Below are positions 1 through 8,504 of a stretch of 64,000 nt of DNA, piece by piece. The DNA lies in contig NZ_JBGMWH010000001.1 of NCBI RefSeq assembly GCF_041514305.1, positions 744,001-808,000 on the forward strand, given 5' to 3'. Source of the stretch: Salinarimonas chemoclinalis (GTDB lineage: Bacteria; Pseudomonadota; Alphaproteobacteria; Rhizobiales; Beijerinckiaceae). Every line of letters starts with the position of its first letter. Within the stretch, counting starts at the first letter, position 1. The position numbers and the translations under genes were made by a program. The notes below the pieces were generated by a model, which saw only the letters and a program-made list of their open reading frames with translations, had not been told where the DNA came from and made no database searches.

Positions 1-1045
1 CAAGGGCGGGCTCGCGATGTCGTCGGTGGGCGCCTGCGCCGCCTTCGGCACGATCTGCGGCTCCTCGCTCGCGACCGCGGCCACGATGGGCCGCGTGGCC
101 CTGCCCGAGATGCGCAAGTACGGCTACTCGGGCGCGCTCGCCACGGGCTCGATCGCGGCGGGCGGCACGCTCGGCATCCTGATCCCGCCCTCCGTCGTGC
201 TGGTGATCTACGCGATCCTCACCCAGCAGAACATCGCCAAGATGTTCCTCGCCGCCGCCGTGCCGGCGCTGCTGGCCGTGATCGGCTTCATGATCGCCGT
301 GCGCGTCTACCTCGCGCTCTCGCCCGAGTCCGGCCCGCCGTCGCCGGCGATTCCCTGGCGCGAGCGCATCGCGCGGCTCGGGAGCGTGTGGCCCGTCGTC
401 GTGATCTTCCTCGCGGTCTTCGTCGGCATGAACGGCGAGACCCTGTTCGGGCGCGCGCTGTTCACCCCCACCGAGGGGGCGGCGGTGGGCGCCTTCGGCA
501 CCTGCCTCGCTGCGCTCACCTACGGGCAGCTGCGCCCGCGCGAGATCGTGGAGGTGCTCAAGGACACCGCGGTCCAGACGGCGATGATCTTCCTCATCCT
601 GCTCGGCGCGGACTTCTACAACGCCTTCCTCGCCCGCACGCAGATGCCCATGGCGGCCGGCGAATGGATCTCCGCGCTCGGGTTGGCGCCGATCGTGGTG
701 CTGATCGTCATCGTCGCGCTCTACCTCGCGCTCGGCGCGATGATGGATTCGCTGTCGATGATCCTGCTCACCATCCCGATCTTCTTCCCCATCGTGATGG
801 CGCTCGATTTCGGGCTGACGCCGGAGGAGACCGCGATCTGGTTCGGGATCATCATCCTGATCGTGGTGGAGCTGGGGCTGATCACCCCGCCCGTCGGGCT
901 CAACGTCTACATCATCAACGGCTTGGCCAAGGACGTCCCGATGTGGGAGACGTTCAAGGGCGCCTCCGTCTTCCTCGCCGCCGAGATCGTGCGCGTGTCG
1001 TTGCTGATCGCGTTTCCCGCGCTGACGCTGTGGCTCGTGACGTAG
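1..1045 (+). CDS. dctM: TRAP transporter large permease (DctM), 5'-truncated by window edge
   Basis: The gene runs in from the left edge: the frame is open from base 2, and the ATG at 17 is internal, so about the first quarter of the protein is missing. The visible 347 residues are very hydrophobic and carry two DctM signatures, GILIPPS in the first part and GLITPPVGLNVYIING near the C-terminus, each preceding a membrane hairpin. DctM is the 12-helix channel subunit of tripartite ATP-independent periplasmic transporters, driving organic acid uptake with the sodium gradient. Its DctP and DctQ partners should lie just upstream. It is a different protein from the DctM at 6821, so the locus has two TRAP systems flanking the acyl-CoA genes. 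Confidence 0.93.
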   Translation, partial: KGGLAMSSVGACAAFGTICGSSLATAATMGRVALPEMRKYGYSGALATGSIAAGGTLGILIPPSVVLVIYAILTQQNIAKMFLAAAVPALLAVIGFMIAVRVYLALSPESGPPSPAIPWRERIARLGSVWPVVVIFLAVFVGMNGETLFGRALFTPTEGAAVGAFGTCLAALTYGQLRPREIVEVLKDTAVQTAMIFLILLGADFYNAFLARTQMPMAAGEWISALGLAPIVVLIVIVALYLALGAMMDSLSMILLTIPIFFPIVMALDFGLTPEETAIWFGIIILIVVELGLITPPVGLNVYIINGLAKDVPMWETFKGASVFLAAEIVRVSLLIAFPALTLWLVT

Positions 1046-1525
1046 GGGTGAATCGGCACCTGAACAGTCGATGCCGGCGTTCCGCTTCCCTGTAGGGCTG
1101 GTCGATTCACACATCTGCGGCACGTCGCGTCGAACGACGAGCCCCGGGAGGCAGGGCGCAGGTCTTCTCCTTCCCTGTAGGGGAAGGTGGCGCGCAGCCG
1201 AAGGCTGCGTGACGGATGGGGCGCGGCGCGCGAGCGATGCGTTCCGCGAAGCGGAAGCCGCCGCGTGCGCCATCCGCCGTCGCATGTCGGCTTCGCCGAA
1301 CGCGCGTGCCGCGCGCCCCATCCGTCTCGTCGCCTTCGGCGCCGATCCACCTTCCCCTACAGGGAAGGACAGAATCGGCCGGCATCCCCGGGCCACCTCC
1401 CCGGCACGGGTCATCCAGAGCCGAGAGAGGCCCAGGAGACGTGTGCATAGGCTCGCCCCATAGGGGAAGGATGAGAGACGACGCTCGACCCGTGCACGAC
1501 CCGCTCCGACCCGCTCCGCCCACGA
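1046..1525. repeat. Gene-free stretch holding a long intergenic palindrome (family A)
   Basis: I see no coding region in this 480-base gap. It holds a 196-base imperfect palindrome, 1171-1366. The outer 20 bases (1171-1190) are exactly complementary to 1347-1366, and a second inner pair surrounds GATGGGGCGCG at about 1211-1225 and CGCGCCCCATC at about 1312-1325. Partial copies of the CCCTGTAGGG/AGGGGAAGG motif lie at about 1080-1097 and 1458-1470. Bases 1321-1346 recur exactly at 49321-49346. It is probably a small non-autonomous repeat inserted between convergent transcripts. Confidence 0.8.
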
Positions 1526-2308
1526 TCAGCCCGCGCCGTCGCCGCTCCCCTTGCGCCCGAGGAACGCCTCCATCCGCGCCTTCGCCTCGCCGTCCGTCTG
1601 GACGTAGGCGGCCGCCAGCGACTCCGTGTAGAGCCCCGCCGACTGGGGCATATCGGCGATCTCCTCGAGGGCGCCGATGATCATCTGGTTGGAGAGCGGC
1701 GCGTTCGTCGCGATCTCGGCGGCGAGCGCCAGCGCCTCGGCGAGGCTCTCGCCCGGGGCGCTGAGGCGGTGGACGAGGCCGATGCGCAGGGCCTCCTCGG
1801 CCTCCACCTCGCGCCCGGTGAGCATCATCTCCGCGAGCCGGCTCGCGCCGACGAGGCGCCCGACCCGCACGGACGCGCCCCCGCCGACGAAGATGCCGCG
1901 GCGCGCCTCGGGCAGGCTGAAGCGGGCGGCGGGATCGCATATGCGCACGTGCGCCACCGCCGCGAGCTCGAGCCCCGCGCCGATCACCGAGCCCTGGAGC
2001 GCGGCGACGACGGGCAGGCGCCCGGCGCGCACCGCCTGCGTCGCGCGGTGCCACAGCCGCGAGACGCCCATCACGTCCTCGGGTGCGCGCTCGCGGTGCT
2101 CGGCGAGATCGAGCCCCGCGCTGAAATGGTCGCCCTCGGCGGCCAGGACCGCCGCGCGCCACGCCGCCGGAGGGTCCGCGAAGAGCGCGCCGATCCGGTG
2201 GATCATCTCGGTGCAGATGGCGTTGCGCTTGGCCGGCCGCGACAGCGTCACCACCCCGACGACACCCTGCGCCGCGATCCCGATCTCGGGGCTTCGAGAG
2301 CCCGTCAT
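1526..2308 (-). CDS. Enoyl-CoA hydratase/isomerase (crotonase) family protein
   Basis: This 260-residue protein is the usual length for a single-domain crotonase. Family members hydrate or isomerise 2-enoyl-CoA thioesters in fatty or aromatic acid degradation. The oxyanion-hole segment HFSAGLDL is at about residues 61-68. Both catalytic glutamates of the hydratases are kept: E114 in GAGLELA and E134 in FSLPEARRG. The protein is therefore probably a true hydratase, though the substrate cannot be read from sequence. It is transcribed away from the thiolase at 2488 across an intergenic region with two inverted repeats, and it converges on the repeat-filled gap at 1046-1525. It is likely part of the same CoA-ester pathway as its divergent neighbours. 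Confidence 0.88.
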   Translation of the reverse strand: MTGSRSPEIGIAAQGVVGVVTLSRPAKRNAICTEMIHRIGALFADPPAAWRAAVLAAEGDHFSAGLDLAEHRERAPEDVMGVSRLWHRATQAVRAGRLPVVAALQGSVIGAGLELAAVAHVRICDPAARFSLPEARRGIFVGGGASVRVGRLVGASRLAEMMLTGREVEAEEALRIGLVHRLSAPGESLAEALALAAEIATNAPLSNQMIIGALEEIADMPQSAGLYTESLAAAYVQTDGEAKARMEAFLGRKGSGDGAG

Positions 2309-2350
2309 GCGCTTCCCCCTTCGCTACACGAGCTGTGAAGTAACGTGCCG

Positions 2351-2376
2351 GAGACCGCCGCTGTCAACGCGGTCTC
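2351..2376. promoter_or_regulatory. Inverted repeat, candidate operator 1
   Basis: GAGACCGC and GCGGTCTC form a perfect 8-base inverted repeat with a 10-base spacer. It lies between the divergent crotonase (start 2308) and thiolase (start 2488) genes, where a dimeric regulator could control both directions. The TetR-type regulator at 8505 is the nearest candidate protein; that link is inference. Confidence 0.4.
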
Positions 2377-2386
2377 GATTGGGCGC

Positions 2387-2409
2387 ACGGCCAACGTGCC
2401 ATTGGCCGT
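2387..2409. promoter_or_regulatory. Inverted repeat, candidate operator 2
   Basis: ACGGCCAA and TTGGCCGT form a perfect 8-base inverted repeat with a 7-base spacer, ten bases beyond operator candidate 1. Half-site length and spacing suit a TetR- or GntR-type dimer. Two unrelated palindromes side by side in a 179-base divergent promoter region are unlikely to be accidental. Confidence 0.45.
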
Positions 2410-2487
2410 TGACGCATGCGCGGCGCTGCGCGAAATTTCAACATCCATGTAAGTAAGCCCGATCGCGACCGGCACCGGAGACGTCGC

Positions 2488-3702
2488 ATGGCCCAACCCA
2501 CCCCGGCCATCCCCCATGGCGGGTACTGGTCCAGCCCTTTCGTGAAGTGGCAGGGCGCTCTGGCCGGGCACCACGCGCTGCGGCTCGCCGCCCACACCGC
2601 CCGCGCGGTGCTCGCCGCGCGGGGCGTCCCGCTCGAGGCGATCGACCACGGCGTGCTCGGCACCACGGTGCCGCAGCGCGGTGCCTTCTACGGGCTGCCC
2701 TGGCTGATGGGGATGATCGGCGCCGAGCGCGTCGCCGGCCCCACGTTGGCGCAGGCCTGCGCCACGGGGGTGCGCATCCTCGCGTCGGCCTCCGACGAGA
2801 TCGCGGCGGGTCGCGCGACCTGCGCGCTGGCGATCGCCGCGGACCGTGTCTCCAACGGCCCGCATCTCCTCTATCCCGATCCGCGCGGCCCCGGCGGCGC
2901 GGGCGCGCACGAGCACTGGGTGCTCGACAATTTCGAGCGCGACCCCTTCGCCGGCTGCGCCATGGTCGATACCGCCGAGAACGTGGCGCGGCGCCTCGGG
3001 GCGACGCGGGAGGAGCAGCACGAGGTCGTCCTCGTGCGGGCCGAGCAGTACGCCCAGGCGCTCGCCGACGATCGCGCCTTCCAGCGCCGCTTCATGCCGC
3101 TGCCCTTCGCCGTGCCGGACGGCCGCTTCGAGGGCGTCGCCGAGACGCTGGAGGGGGATGCGGGCATCTACCCGACGAGCGCGGAGAAGCTCGCGCGGCT
3201 CGCTCCCGTGCGCGAGGGCGGGACGGTGACGCTCGGCGCCCAGACGCATCCCGCCGACGGCAACGCCGGCATGATCGTCACGACGCCCGAACGGGCGCGG
3301 GACCTCTCGCGCCGCCCGGAGATCGCCATCACGCCTCTCGCCTTCGGCCAGGCGCGCGAGGAGCGCGGCTTCATGCCGGCCGCTCCGATCGCCGCCGCGC
3401 GGCGGGCGCTGGAGCGGGCGGGCCTTCGGATCGAGCAGGTGGATGCGATCAAGTCTCACAACCCGTTCGCGATAAACGATCTCGCCTTCGCCCGCGCTTT
3501 CGGCATAGACTGGCGTCGCATGAACGCGTTCGGCTCCTCGCTGATCTACGGCCATCCCCAGGCGCCCACGGCGCTGCGGGGCGTGATCGAGCTGATCGAG
3601 GAGCTCGTCGAGCGGGGAGGGGGCATGGGCCTGTTCCAGGGATGTGCCGCGGGCGACAGCGCGATGGCGGTCGTCCTGCGCGTGGAGGACCGCCGGGCAT
3701 GA
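2488..3702 (+). CDS. Thiolase family protein (acetyl-CoA acetyltransferase-like)
   Basis: Thiolases cleave or form 3-ketoacyl-CoA. The ATG at 2488 is chosen because GGAG lies 7 bases upstream; an earlier ATG at 2416 gives a basic, unthiolase-like leader. The 404-residue product has the expected catalytic set: nucleophile C91 in QACATG, H324/N325 in a HNPF motif where biosynthetic thiolases have NEAF, H356 in YGHP and C386 in FQGCAAG. The last motif lacks the usual CxGGG glycines, and with HNPF this marks a divergent branch of the superfamily. Its stop overlaps the start of the acyl-CoA ligase (ATGA). It probably performs the final thiolytic step for the acid activated by the ligase. Confidence 0.85.
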   Translation: MAQPTPAIPHGGYWSSPFVKWQGALAGHHALRLAAHTARAVLAARGVPLEAIDHGVLGTTVPQRGAFYGLPWLMGMIGAERVAGPTLAQACATGVRILASASDEIAAGRATCALAIAADRVSNGPHLLYPDPRGPGGAGAHEHWVLDNFERDPFAGCAMVDTAENVARRLGATREEQHEVVLVRAEQYAQALADDRAFQRRFMPLPFAVPDGRFEGVAETLEGDAGIYPTSAEKLARLAPVREGGTVTLGAQTHPADGNAGMIVTTPERARDLSRRPEIAITPLAFGQAREERGFMPAAPIAAARRALERAGLRIEQVDAIKSHNPFAINDLAFARAFGIDWRRMNAFGSSLIYGHPQAPTALRGVIELIEELVERGGGMGLFQGCAAGDSAMAVVLRVEDRRA

Positions 3703-5219
3703 CGCTGCCGCGGATCCACCCGACCGTCGTGCACATGCTCGCCGACGCGGCGGCGGTGGCGCCGGGGCGCGAGGCGCTGGCCTGCGGCGACGAGCGGGTC
3801 TCCTACGCCGCCTATGCCGGCGCCGCCGAAGGCTTCGCGCGCGAGCTGCGGGATGCGGGCGTCGAAGGCGAGCGCGTGGCGATCCTGATGCCGAACAGCG
3901 TCGATTTTCCCGTGGCGCTGATGGCCGCCTTCGCCGCCGGCGCGCAGGCGACGCCGCTCAACCCCGCCTACACGGTCCACGAGCTGCGCCCGGTGCTCGC
4001 CGACGCCGCGCCGCGCCTGATCCTCGCCGCGCCCGATGTCGCGGAGCGGATCGCGCCGCTGTGCGCCGAACTCGGCCTGCCGGTGCCGACCCCCGTCGGG
4101 CCGGGTGCGCGGCGGCTCCACGTGATCGCGGGCGACCCCGCGCGGCTGCCGTTGCCGGACCCCGACACGCTCGGCCTCCTGCAATACACCGGCGGCACGA
4201 CGGGCATTCCGAAGGGCGTCGACCTCGTTCACCGCGCTCTCGCGGTCAACGTCTCCCAGCGCGAGGCGATCGTGCCCACGACGCCGGACGCCGAGCGGGC
4301 GCTCGTGATCACCCCGCTCTACCACGCCTACGCCATGGCGATGGGGCTGATGCTCGCGCTCTGGGCGCGGGGCACGATGGTTCTCATGCCGCGCTATTCG
4401 CCGGAAGCCGCGCTCGCGCTGATCGAGGCGGAGCGCATCACCTTCCTCGCCGGCAGCCCGACGATATACCACGGGCTGCTCGCCGCGCCGCGGGCGGCGC
4501 GCACCGACTTCTCGACGCTGTCGCTCTGCTTCTGCGGCGCCTCGGCGCTGCCTGAGGCGACGCTGACGCGGTGGATGGCGCTCACCGGCGCCTCGCTGTG
4601 CGAGGGCTACGGGCAGACGGAGGCCGGCCCCGTGCTCGCGGCCAACCCGCGGGCGGGACCGCACGTCGCCGGATCGGTCGGCGTGCCGCTGCCCGAGACC
4701 GAGATCGAGATCGTCGACCCGGTGACGGGGGAGGGGCCGCTCGCGCCCGGCGAGCCCGGCGAGATCCGCGCCCGCGGCCCGCAGATCATGCGCGGCTACC
4801 GCAATCGCCGCGAGGAGACCGCCGAGGCCCTGCGGGACGGCTGGCTGCACACCGGCGACATCGGCGTGATCCGTCCAGACGGCATCCTCGAGATCCGCGA
4901 CCGCAAGAAGGACATGGCGATCGTCTCGGGCTTCAACGTCTACCCGCGGGAGATCGAGGAAGCGCTCCTCGCCCATCCCGCGGTGGCGGAGGCCGCGGCC
5001 TTCGCCGTGCCGGACGCGCGCAAGGGCGAGGTCATCCACGCCCGGGTCGTGGCATCGGGCACCGACCTCGCCACCCTCGAGGCGCATCTCGCGGAGCGCC
5101 TCGCCCGCTACAAGCTGCCGGCCGTGCTCGCGCTCGTGCCGGCGATCCCCAAGACGGCGATCGGCAAGATCGACAAGGCCACGCTGAAGGCCGACGCCAC
5201 GGCCCGACGCGCCTCGTGA
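3699..5219 (+). CDS. AMP-dependent acyl-CoA synthetase/ligase
   Basis: The 506-residue enzyme activates a carboxylic acid to its CoA thioester through an acyl-adenylate. All class-I adenylate-forming motifs are present in order: P-loop YTGGTTGIPKG at 163-173, GYGQTE at 303-308, HTGD at 384-387, DRKKDM near 402 and the C-terminal PKTAIGKIDK containing the adenylation lysine. The start at 3699 overlaps the thiolase stop (ATGA), so the two are translationally coupled. The open frame extends far upstream but that part is a shadow of the thiolase gene. The substrate is probably a medium-chain or aryl acid delivered by the downstream TRAP transporter; this is inference from context. Confidence 0.92.
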   Translation: MTLPRIHPTVVHMLADAAAVAPGREALACGDERVSYAAYAGAAEGFARELRDAGVEGERVAILMPNSVDFPVALMAAFAAGAQATPLNPAYTVHELRPVLADAAPRLILAAPDVAERIAPLCAELGLPVPTPVGPGARRLHVIAGDPARLPLPDPDTLGLLQYTGGTTGIPKGVDLVHRALAVNVSQREAIVPTTPDAERALVITPLYHAYAMAMGLMLALWARGTMVLMPRYSPEAALALIEAERITFLAGSPTIYHGLLAAPRAARTDFSTLSLCFCGASALPEATLTRWMALTGASLCEGYGQTEAGPVLAANPRAGPHVAGSVGVPLPETEIEIVDPVTGEGPLAPGEPGEIRARGPQIMRGYRNRREETAEALRDGWLHTGDIGVIRPDGILEIRDRKKDMAIVSGFNVYPREIEEALLAHPAVAEAAAFAVPDARKGEVIHARVVASGTDLATLEAHLAERLARYKLPAVLALVPAIPKTAIGKIDKATLKADATARRAS

Positions 5220-5296
5220 CCCCCGGGGCTCGCGCACGGGGCCCCCCGGGACGAGCTCGCCGGTACCAGTCGAGAAACACGGAAAGGGACAAGGGA

Positions 5297-6262
5297 ATGC
5301 ACCGTCGCTCGCTCCTCCTCGCGGCCACGCTCGCCGCGCTCGCCGCCGCCGCCCCGACCGCCGCGCAGGAGACGACCCTGCGGGTCGGGACCTTCCTCGC
5401 GCCGCAGGGCGTCTGGCACGGGCCGATCGCGCACCTGATCGAGACGGTCAACGCCAAGGACGCGGGGCTCACGCTCGAGCTCGTGGCCGATCCGTCCTCG
5501 GTCAGCCCCTTCCAGCTCGGCAACGCCGTGCAGGGCGGCGTCGTCGACATGGCCTACATCTCGGGCTCGTTCTACACCTCGCTGGTGCCGGAGGCGGACG
5601 CCAACAAGCTGTTCAACATCCCCGTCCAGGAGTTGCGCGAGAACGGCGCCATGGAGCTGATGGACCAGATCCACCGCGAGCGGATGGGCGCCGTCTTCCT
5701 CGGCAAGCTCGGCGACGGCATCCAGTACCATCTCTACACGGCCAGACCCCTCGAGGCGCCGGACCTGTCCGGCTGGAACATGCGCGGCACGCCGCTCTAC
5801 AGGCCCTTCCTCGCCGCGCTCGGCGCCAACGTCGTGCAGATGCAGGGCTCGGAGGTCTACCCGGCCATGGAGGGCGGGGTCATCGACGGGTATCCCTGGC
5901 CGCTTTGGGGCATCGGCGACATCGGCCTGCTCGAGGTGACGAAGCATCGCATCGAGCCCGGCTTCTACAACGCCGAGATCAGCGTGCTCGTGAACGAGAA
6001 CTCCTGGAATCGTCTCACCGACGCGCAGCGCGCGGCGCTCACCGAGGCGATGATCGAGACCGAGGCGTGGTTCATCGACTACCGCGACGAGGTCGACGCG
6101 GCGCAGCGCGCGCTCCAGGACGAGGCCGGCATCGAGGCGATCACCTTCTCCGAGGAGGAGAACGCCCGCATGATCCAGATGGCGGACGACGCGGCCTGGG
6201 CCGTCGTCATGGAGAACTCGCCGCAATACGGCGAGCGCATCAAGGAACTGACCTACCGCTGA
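5297..6262 (+). CDS. dctP: TRAP transporter substrate-binding protein (DctP family)
   Basis: The 321-residue periplasmic receptor captures the organic acid and hands it to the DctQM membrane unit. It starts at ATG 5297 just after GGGA. Residues 1-23 form a typical signal peptide, with RR followed by an alanine/leucine-rich core ending in TAAQ. The mature part has the DctP fold landmarks, such as LSGWNMRGTPLYRPFL with its ligand-binding arginine region and the GGVIDGYPWPLWG segment around 195-208. It is followed by DctQ after 31 bases and preceded by the acyl-CoA ligase, so transport and activation of the substrate are probably linked. Confidence 0.92.
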   Translation: MHRRSLLLAATLAALAAAAPTAAQETTLRVGTFLAPQGVWHGPIAHLIETVNAKDAGLTLELVADPSSVSPFQLGNAVQGGVVDMAYISGSFYTSLVPEADANKLFNIPVQELRENGAMELMDQIHRERMGAVFLGKLGDGIQYHLYTARPLEAPDLSGWNMRGTPLYRPFLAALGANVVQMQGSEVYPAMEGGVIDGYPWPLWGIGDIGLLEVTKHRIEPGFYNAEISVLVNENSWNRLTDAQRAALTEAMIETEAWFIDYRDEVDAAQRALQDEAGIEAITFSEEENARMIQMADDAAWAVVMENSPQYGERIKELTYR

Positions 6263-6293
6263 CGACGGCACGATCGAGGATGGGGCGAACGGG

Positions 6294-6824
6294 ATGACGG
6301 CGCTCAGGCTGCTCGATCGCGGGGTGGGGCTCGTGATCGAGGCGTTCGGCCTCCTCTCGGGCGCCGTCATCGCCTTGATGGCGCTCGCGATCGGCGCCGA
6401 GGTGCTGGTGCGGGCGCTCGGGCTGCCGGCCTTCGGCTGGACGCTGGAACTCTCCGAGTACGGCCTCCTCGTCGTCGGCTTCCTCGGCGCTCCGTGGGTG
6501 CTGCGCCATTCCGAGCACATCCGCGTCGACGTGGTGTTGCGCTCGGTCCCGCCGCGGACCCGGCACTGGATGCTGCTGCTCGCGAACGGGATCTCGGCGC
6601 TCGCCTGCTTCGTGCTGGCCTGGTATGCGGCGATCGCGGCGGCGGAGGCCTATGCGCGCGGCGCGCTCCTGTTCAAGCACCTCGTCGTCCCGCAATGGTG
6701 GATCCTCGCGATCCTGCCGGTGGGGGTCGCCCTGCTCGGCTTCGAGTTCACCGCACGGATCGCGCGGCGCCTCGCCGGGCGCCCGCCGCCGCAGGAGGAC
6801 GAGCTGGGGGAGGCCGTGCTGTGA
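6294..6824 (+). CDS. dctQ: TRAP transporter small permease (DctQ)
   Basis: This is a 176-residue integral membrane protein with about four hydrophobic helices, the size and topology of DctQ. Family landmarks include the WTLELSEYGLLVVGFLGAPW segment at about 47-66 and the charged HIRVDV just after it. DctQ bridges the periplasmic receptor to the large permease. Its stop overlaps the GTG start of DctM (GTGA), which gives a fixed translational ratio of the two membrane subunits. Confidence 0.9.
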   Translation: MTALRLLDRGVGLVIEAFGLLSGAVIALMALAIGAEVLVRALGLPAFGWTLELSEYGLLVVGFLGAPWVLRHSEHIRVDVVLRSVPPRTRHWMLLLANGISALACFVLAWYAAIAAAEAYARGALLFKHLVVPQWWILAILPVGVALLGFEFTARIARRLAGRPPPQEDELGEAVL

Positions 6825-8143
6825 GCGGGCTCTCCTGGGAGATCGTGCTCGGGCTGATGGGCGGCGGGCTCGTCGCGCTGATGGGGCTCGGCGTGCCGGT
6901 CGCCTTCGCCTTCCTGGCGATCAATCTCGTCGGCGCCTGGTTCATCCTGGGCGGCGAGGCGGGGATGAAGCTGCTCGCCATGAACGCGACGGAGGCGGTG
7001 GGCTCCTTCGCGCTCGTGCCGATCCCGCTCTTCATCCTGATGGGCGAACTCCTGCTCCACACCGGCCTCGCCACCCGCGCCATCGCCGCGATCGAGAAGC
7101 TGATCGCGGGCGTGCCCGGGCGGCTCTCCCTCGTCGCGGTGACGAGCGGGGCGGTCTTCGCCTCGCTCTCCGGCTCGACCATCGCCAACACGGCGGTGCT
7201 CGGCCGGGTGCTGCTGCCGGACATGCACCGCATGGGGTACCACCCGATGCTCTCGATCGGGCCGATCCTCGCGGTGGGCGGCATCGCCATGCTGATCCCG
7301 CCCTCGGCGCTGGCCGTCCTGTTCGGCTCGCTCGCGGGGATCTCGATCTCCGGGCTGCTGCTCGCGGGCATCGTGCCCGGGCTGATGCTGGCCGCGCTCT
7401 ACTTCCTCTTCATCGTGACCGCCGTGCGCGTCTCGCCCGGCCTCGCGCCGCCGGACCCGGTCGAGCGGCTGCCGCTGCGTGCGCGGGTGCGGCCGTTCCT
7501 GATCTACGTCCTGCCGCTGATGGGCATCGTCGTCGTCGTCGTCGGCTCGATCCTGGCGGGCGTGGCGACGCCCACCGAATCGGCGGCGCTCGGCTCGATC
7601 GCGACCCTCGTCGCGGCGGCGGCCTACCGCGCGCTCGACTGGCGCTCCCTGCGCGCGGCGCTGCTGGGGACGGCGCGGACATCGGCGCTGATCCTGATCA
7701 TCATCTCGGGCTCGATCACCTTCTCGCAGATCCTCTCGTTCTCCGGCGCGAGCCGGCAGCTGATCGGGATCGTCACGGGCATGGGGCTCGAGCCCTTCGT
7801 GCTCGTCGCGGCGATGCTGGTGCTCGCGCTCCTGCTCGGCATGCTGATGGACCAGGTCAGCATCATGCTGATCACGCTGCCGTTCTTCATGCCGCTCGTG
7901 AACCAGGCGGGCGTCGACCCGATCTGGTTCGGCGTGATGATGCTCGTCGCCCTCGAGATCGGCCTGATCACCCCGCCCTTCGGGCTGCTCCTCTACATCA
8001 TGCAGTCCGTCGCCCCCAAGGGGATCGGCATGCGCGCGATCCTGGGGGGAATCATGCCCTATCTCGGGCTCGAGCTCGTGGGCCTCGCGCTGCTCTTCGC
8101 CTTCCCGGCGATCGCCCTGTGGCTGCCCGGGCTGCTGAGATGA
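6821..8143 (+). CDS. dctM: TRAP transporter large permease (DctM)
   Basis: The 440-residue, roughly 12-helix protein is full length for DctM. The start is a GTG at 6821 that overlaps the DctQ stop; the frame remains open upstream but only as a shadow of dctQ. Signatures are GVPVAFAFLAINLVG near the N-terminus, GSTIANTAVLGRVLLPDM, the AMLIPPSALAVLFG loop and GLITPPFGLLLYIMQ near the C-terminus. It completes the second TRAP system of the window. A weak 7-base inverted repeat follows the stop, but it has no T-run. Confidence 0.93.
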   Translation: MSGLSWEIVLGLMGGGLVALMGLGVPVAFAFLAINLVGAWFILGGEAGMKLLAMNATEAVGSFALVPIPLFILMGELLLHTGLATRAIAAIEKLIAGVPGRLSLVAVTSGAVFASLSGSTIANTAVLGRVLLPDMHRMGYHPMLSIGPILAVGGIAMLIPPSALAVLFGSLAGISISGLLLAGIVPGLMLAALYFLFIVTAVRVSPGLAPPDPVERLPLRARVRPFLIYVLPLMGIVVVVVGSILAGVATPTESAALGSIATLVAAAAYRALDWRSLRAALLGTARTSALILIIISGSITFSQILSFSGASRQLIGIVTGMGLEPFVLVAAMLVLALLLGMLMDQVSIMLITLPFFMPLVNQAGVDPIWFGVMMLVALEIGLITPPFGLLLYIMQSVAPKGIGMRAILGGIMPYLGLELVGLALLFAFPAIALWLPGLLR

Positions 8144-8280
8144 CGGGGGCATGCATCTCACGGGCGTGGCGAGACCACCGCCGTTCCACCGTGGCGCGGG
8201 CCGCGGCTCCCGGTCTCGCGCTTGGCGGGTGCGCGCGTCGGTTGCCGCCCGGCGTGTCGGCGGCGACGCGGAGGCACCGG

Positions 8281-8309
8281 TTGCGATCGCCACCGGCGCG
8301 CTCTACAAA
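8281..8309 (+). promoter_or_regulatory. Candidate sigma-70 promoter for the TetR gene
   Basis: TTGCGA (8281-8286) and TACAAA (8304-8309) are separated by 17 bases and match the housekeeping consensus at 4 of 6 positions each. This is the best candidate I can see in the 361-base gap 8144-8504. No gene is visible in the gap. The leader to the TetR start would be nearly 190 bases. Confidence 0.35.
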
Positions 8310-8504
8310 TCCAGGGCCTACACGACGGGATGCGACGACGCGCGGCCACGGGCTCGACCGTGCCGTCGCATGCCCGATTCCGGAGGAATTCGACGGCGTG
8401 ACGTGGATCGTGCATCACCTCGGCCGGCCCGGGCCGGCGAGTCGGGTCGCGGCGGTACGGAGCCGTGCGGCCGTCGCGGCTCCCGACGCGACGGAGGCCG
8501 CTCG

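Noticed and set aside
2547..3698. Extension of the acyl-CoA ligase frame over the thiolase gene
   Set aside because: The thiolase has all catalytic residues in another frame. The ATGA overlap at 3699 defines the ligase start.
8136..8160. TGAGATG/CATCTCA inverted repeat after dctM as terminator
   Set aside because: The 11-base loop is large for a 7-base stem and no T-run follows. It may be chance.
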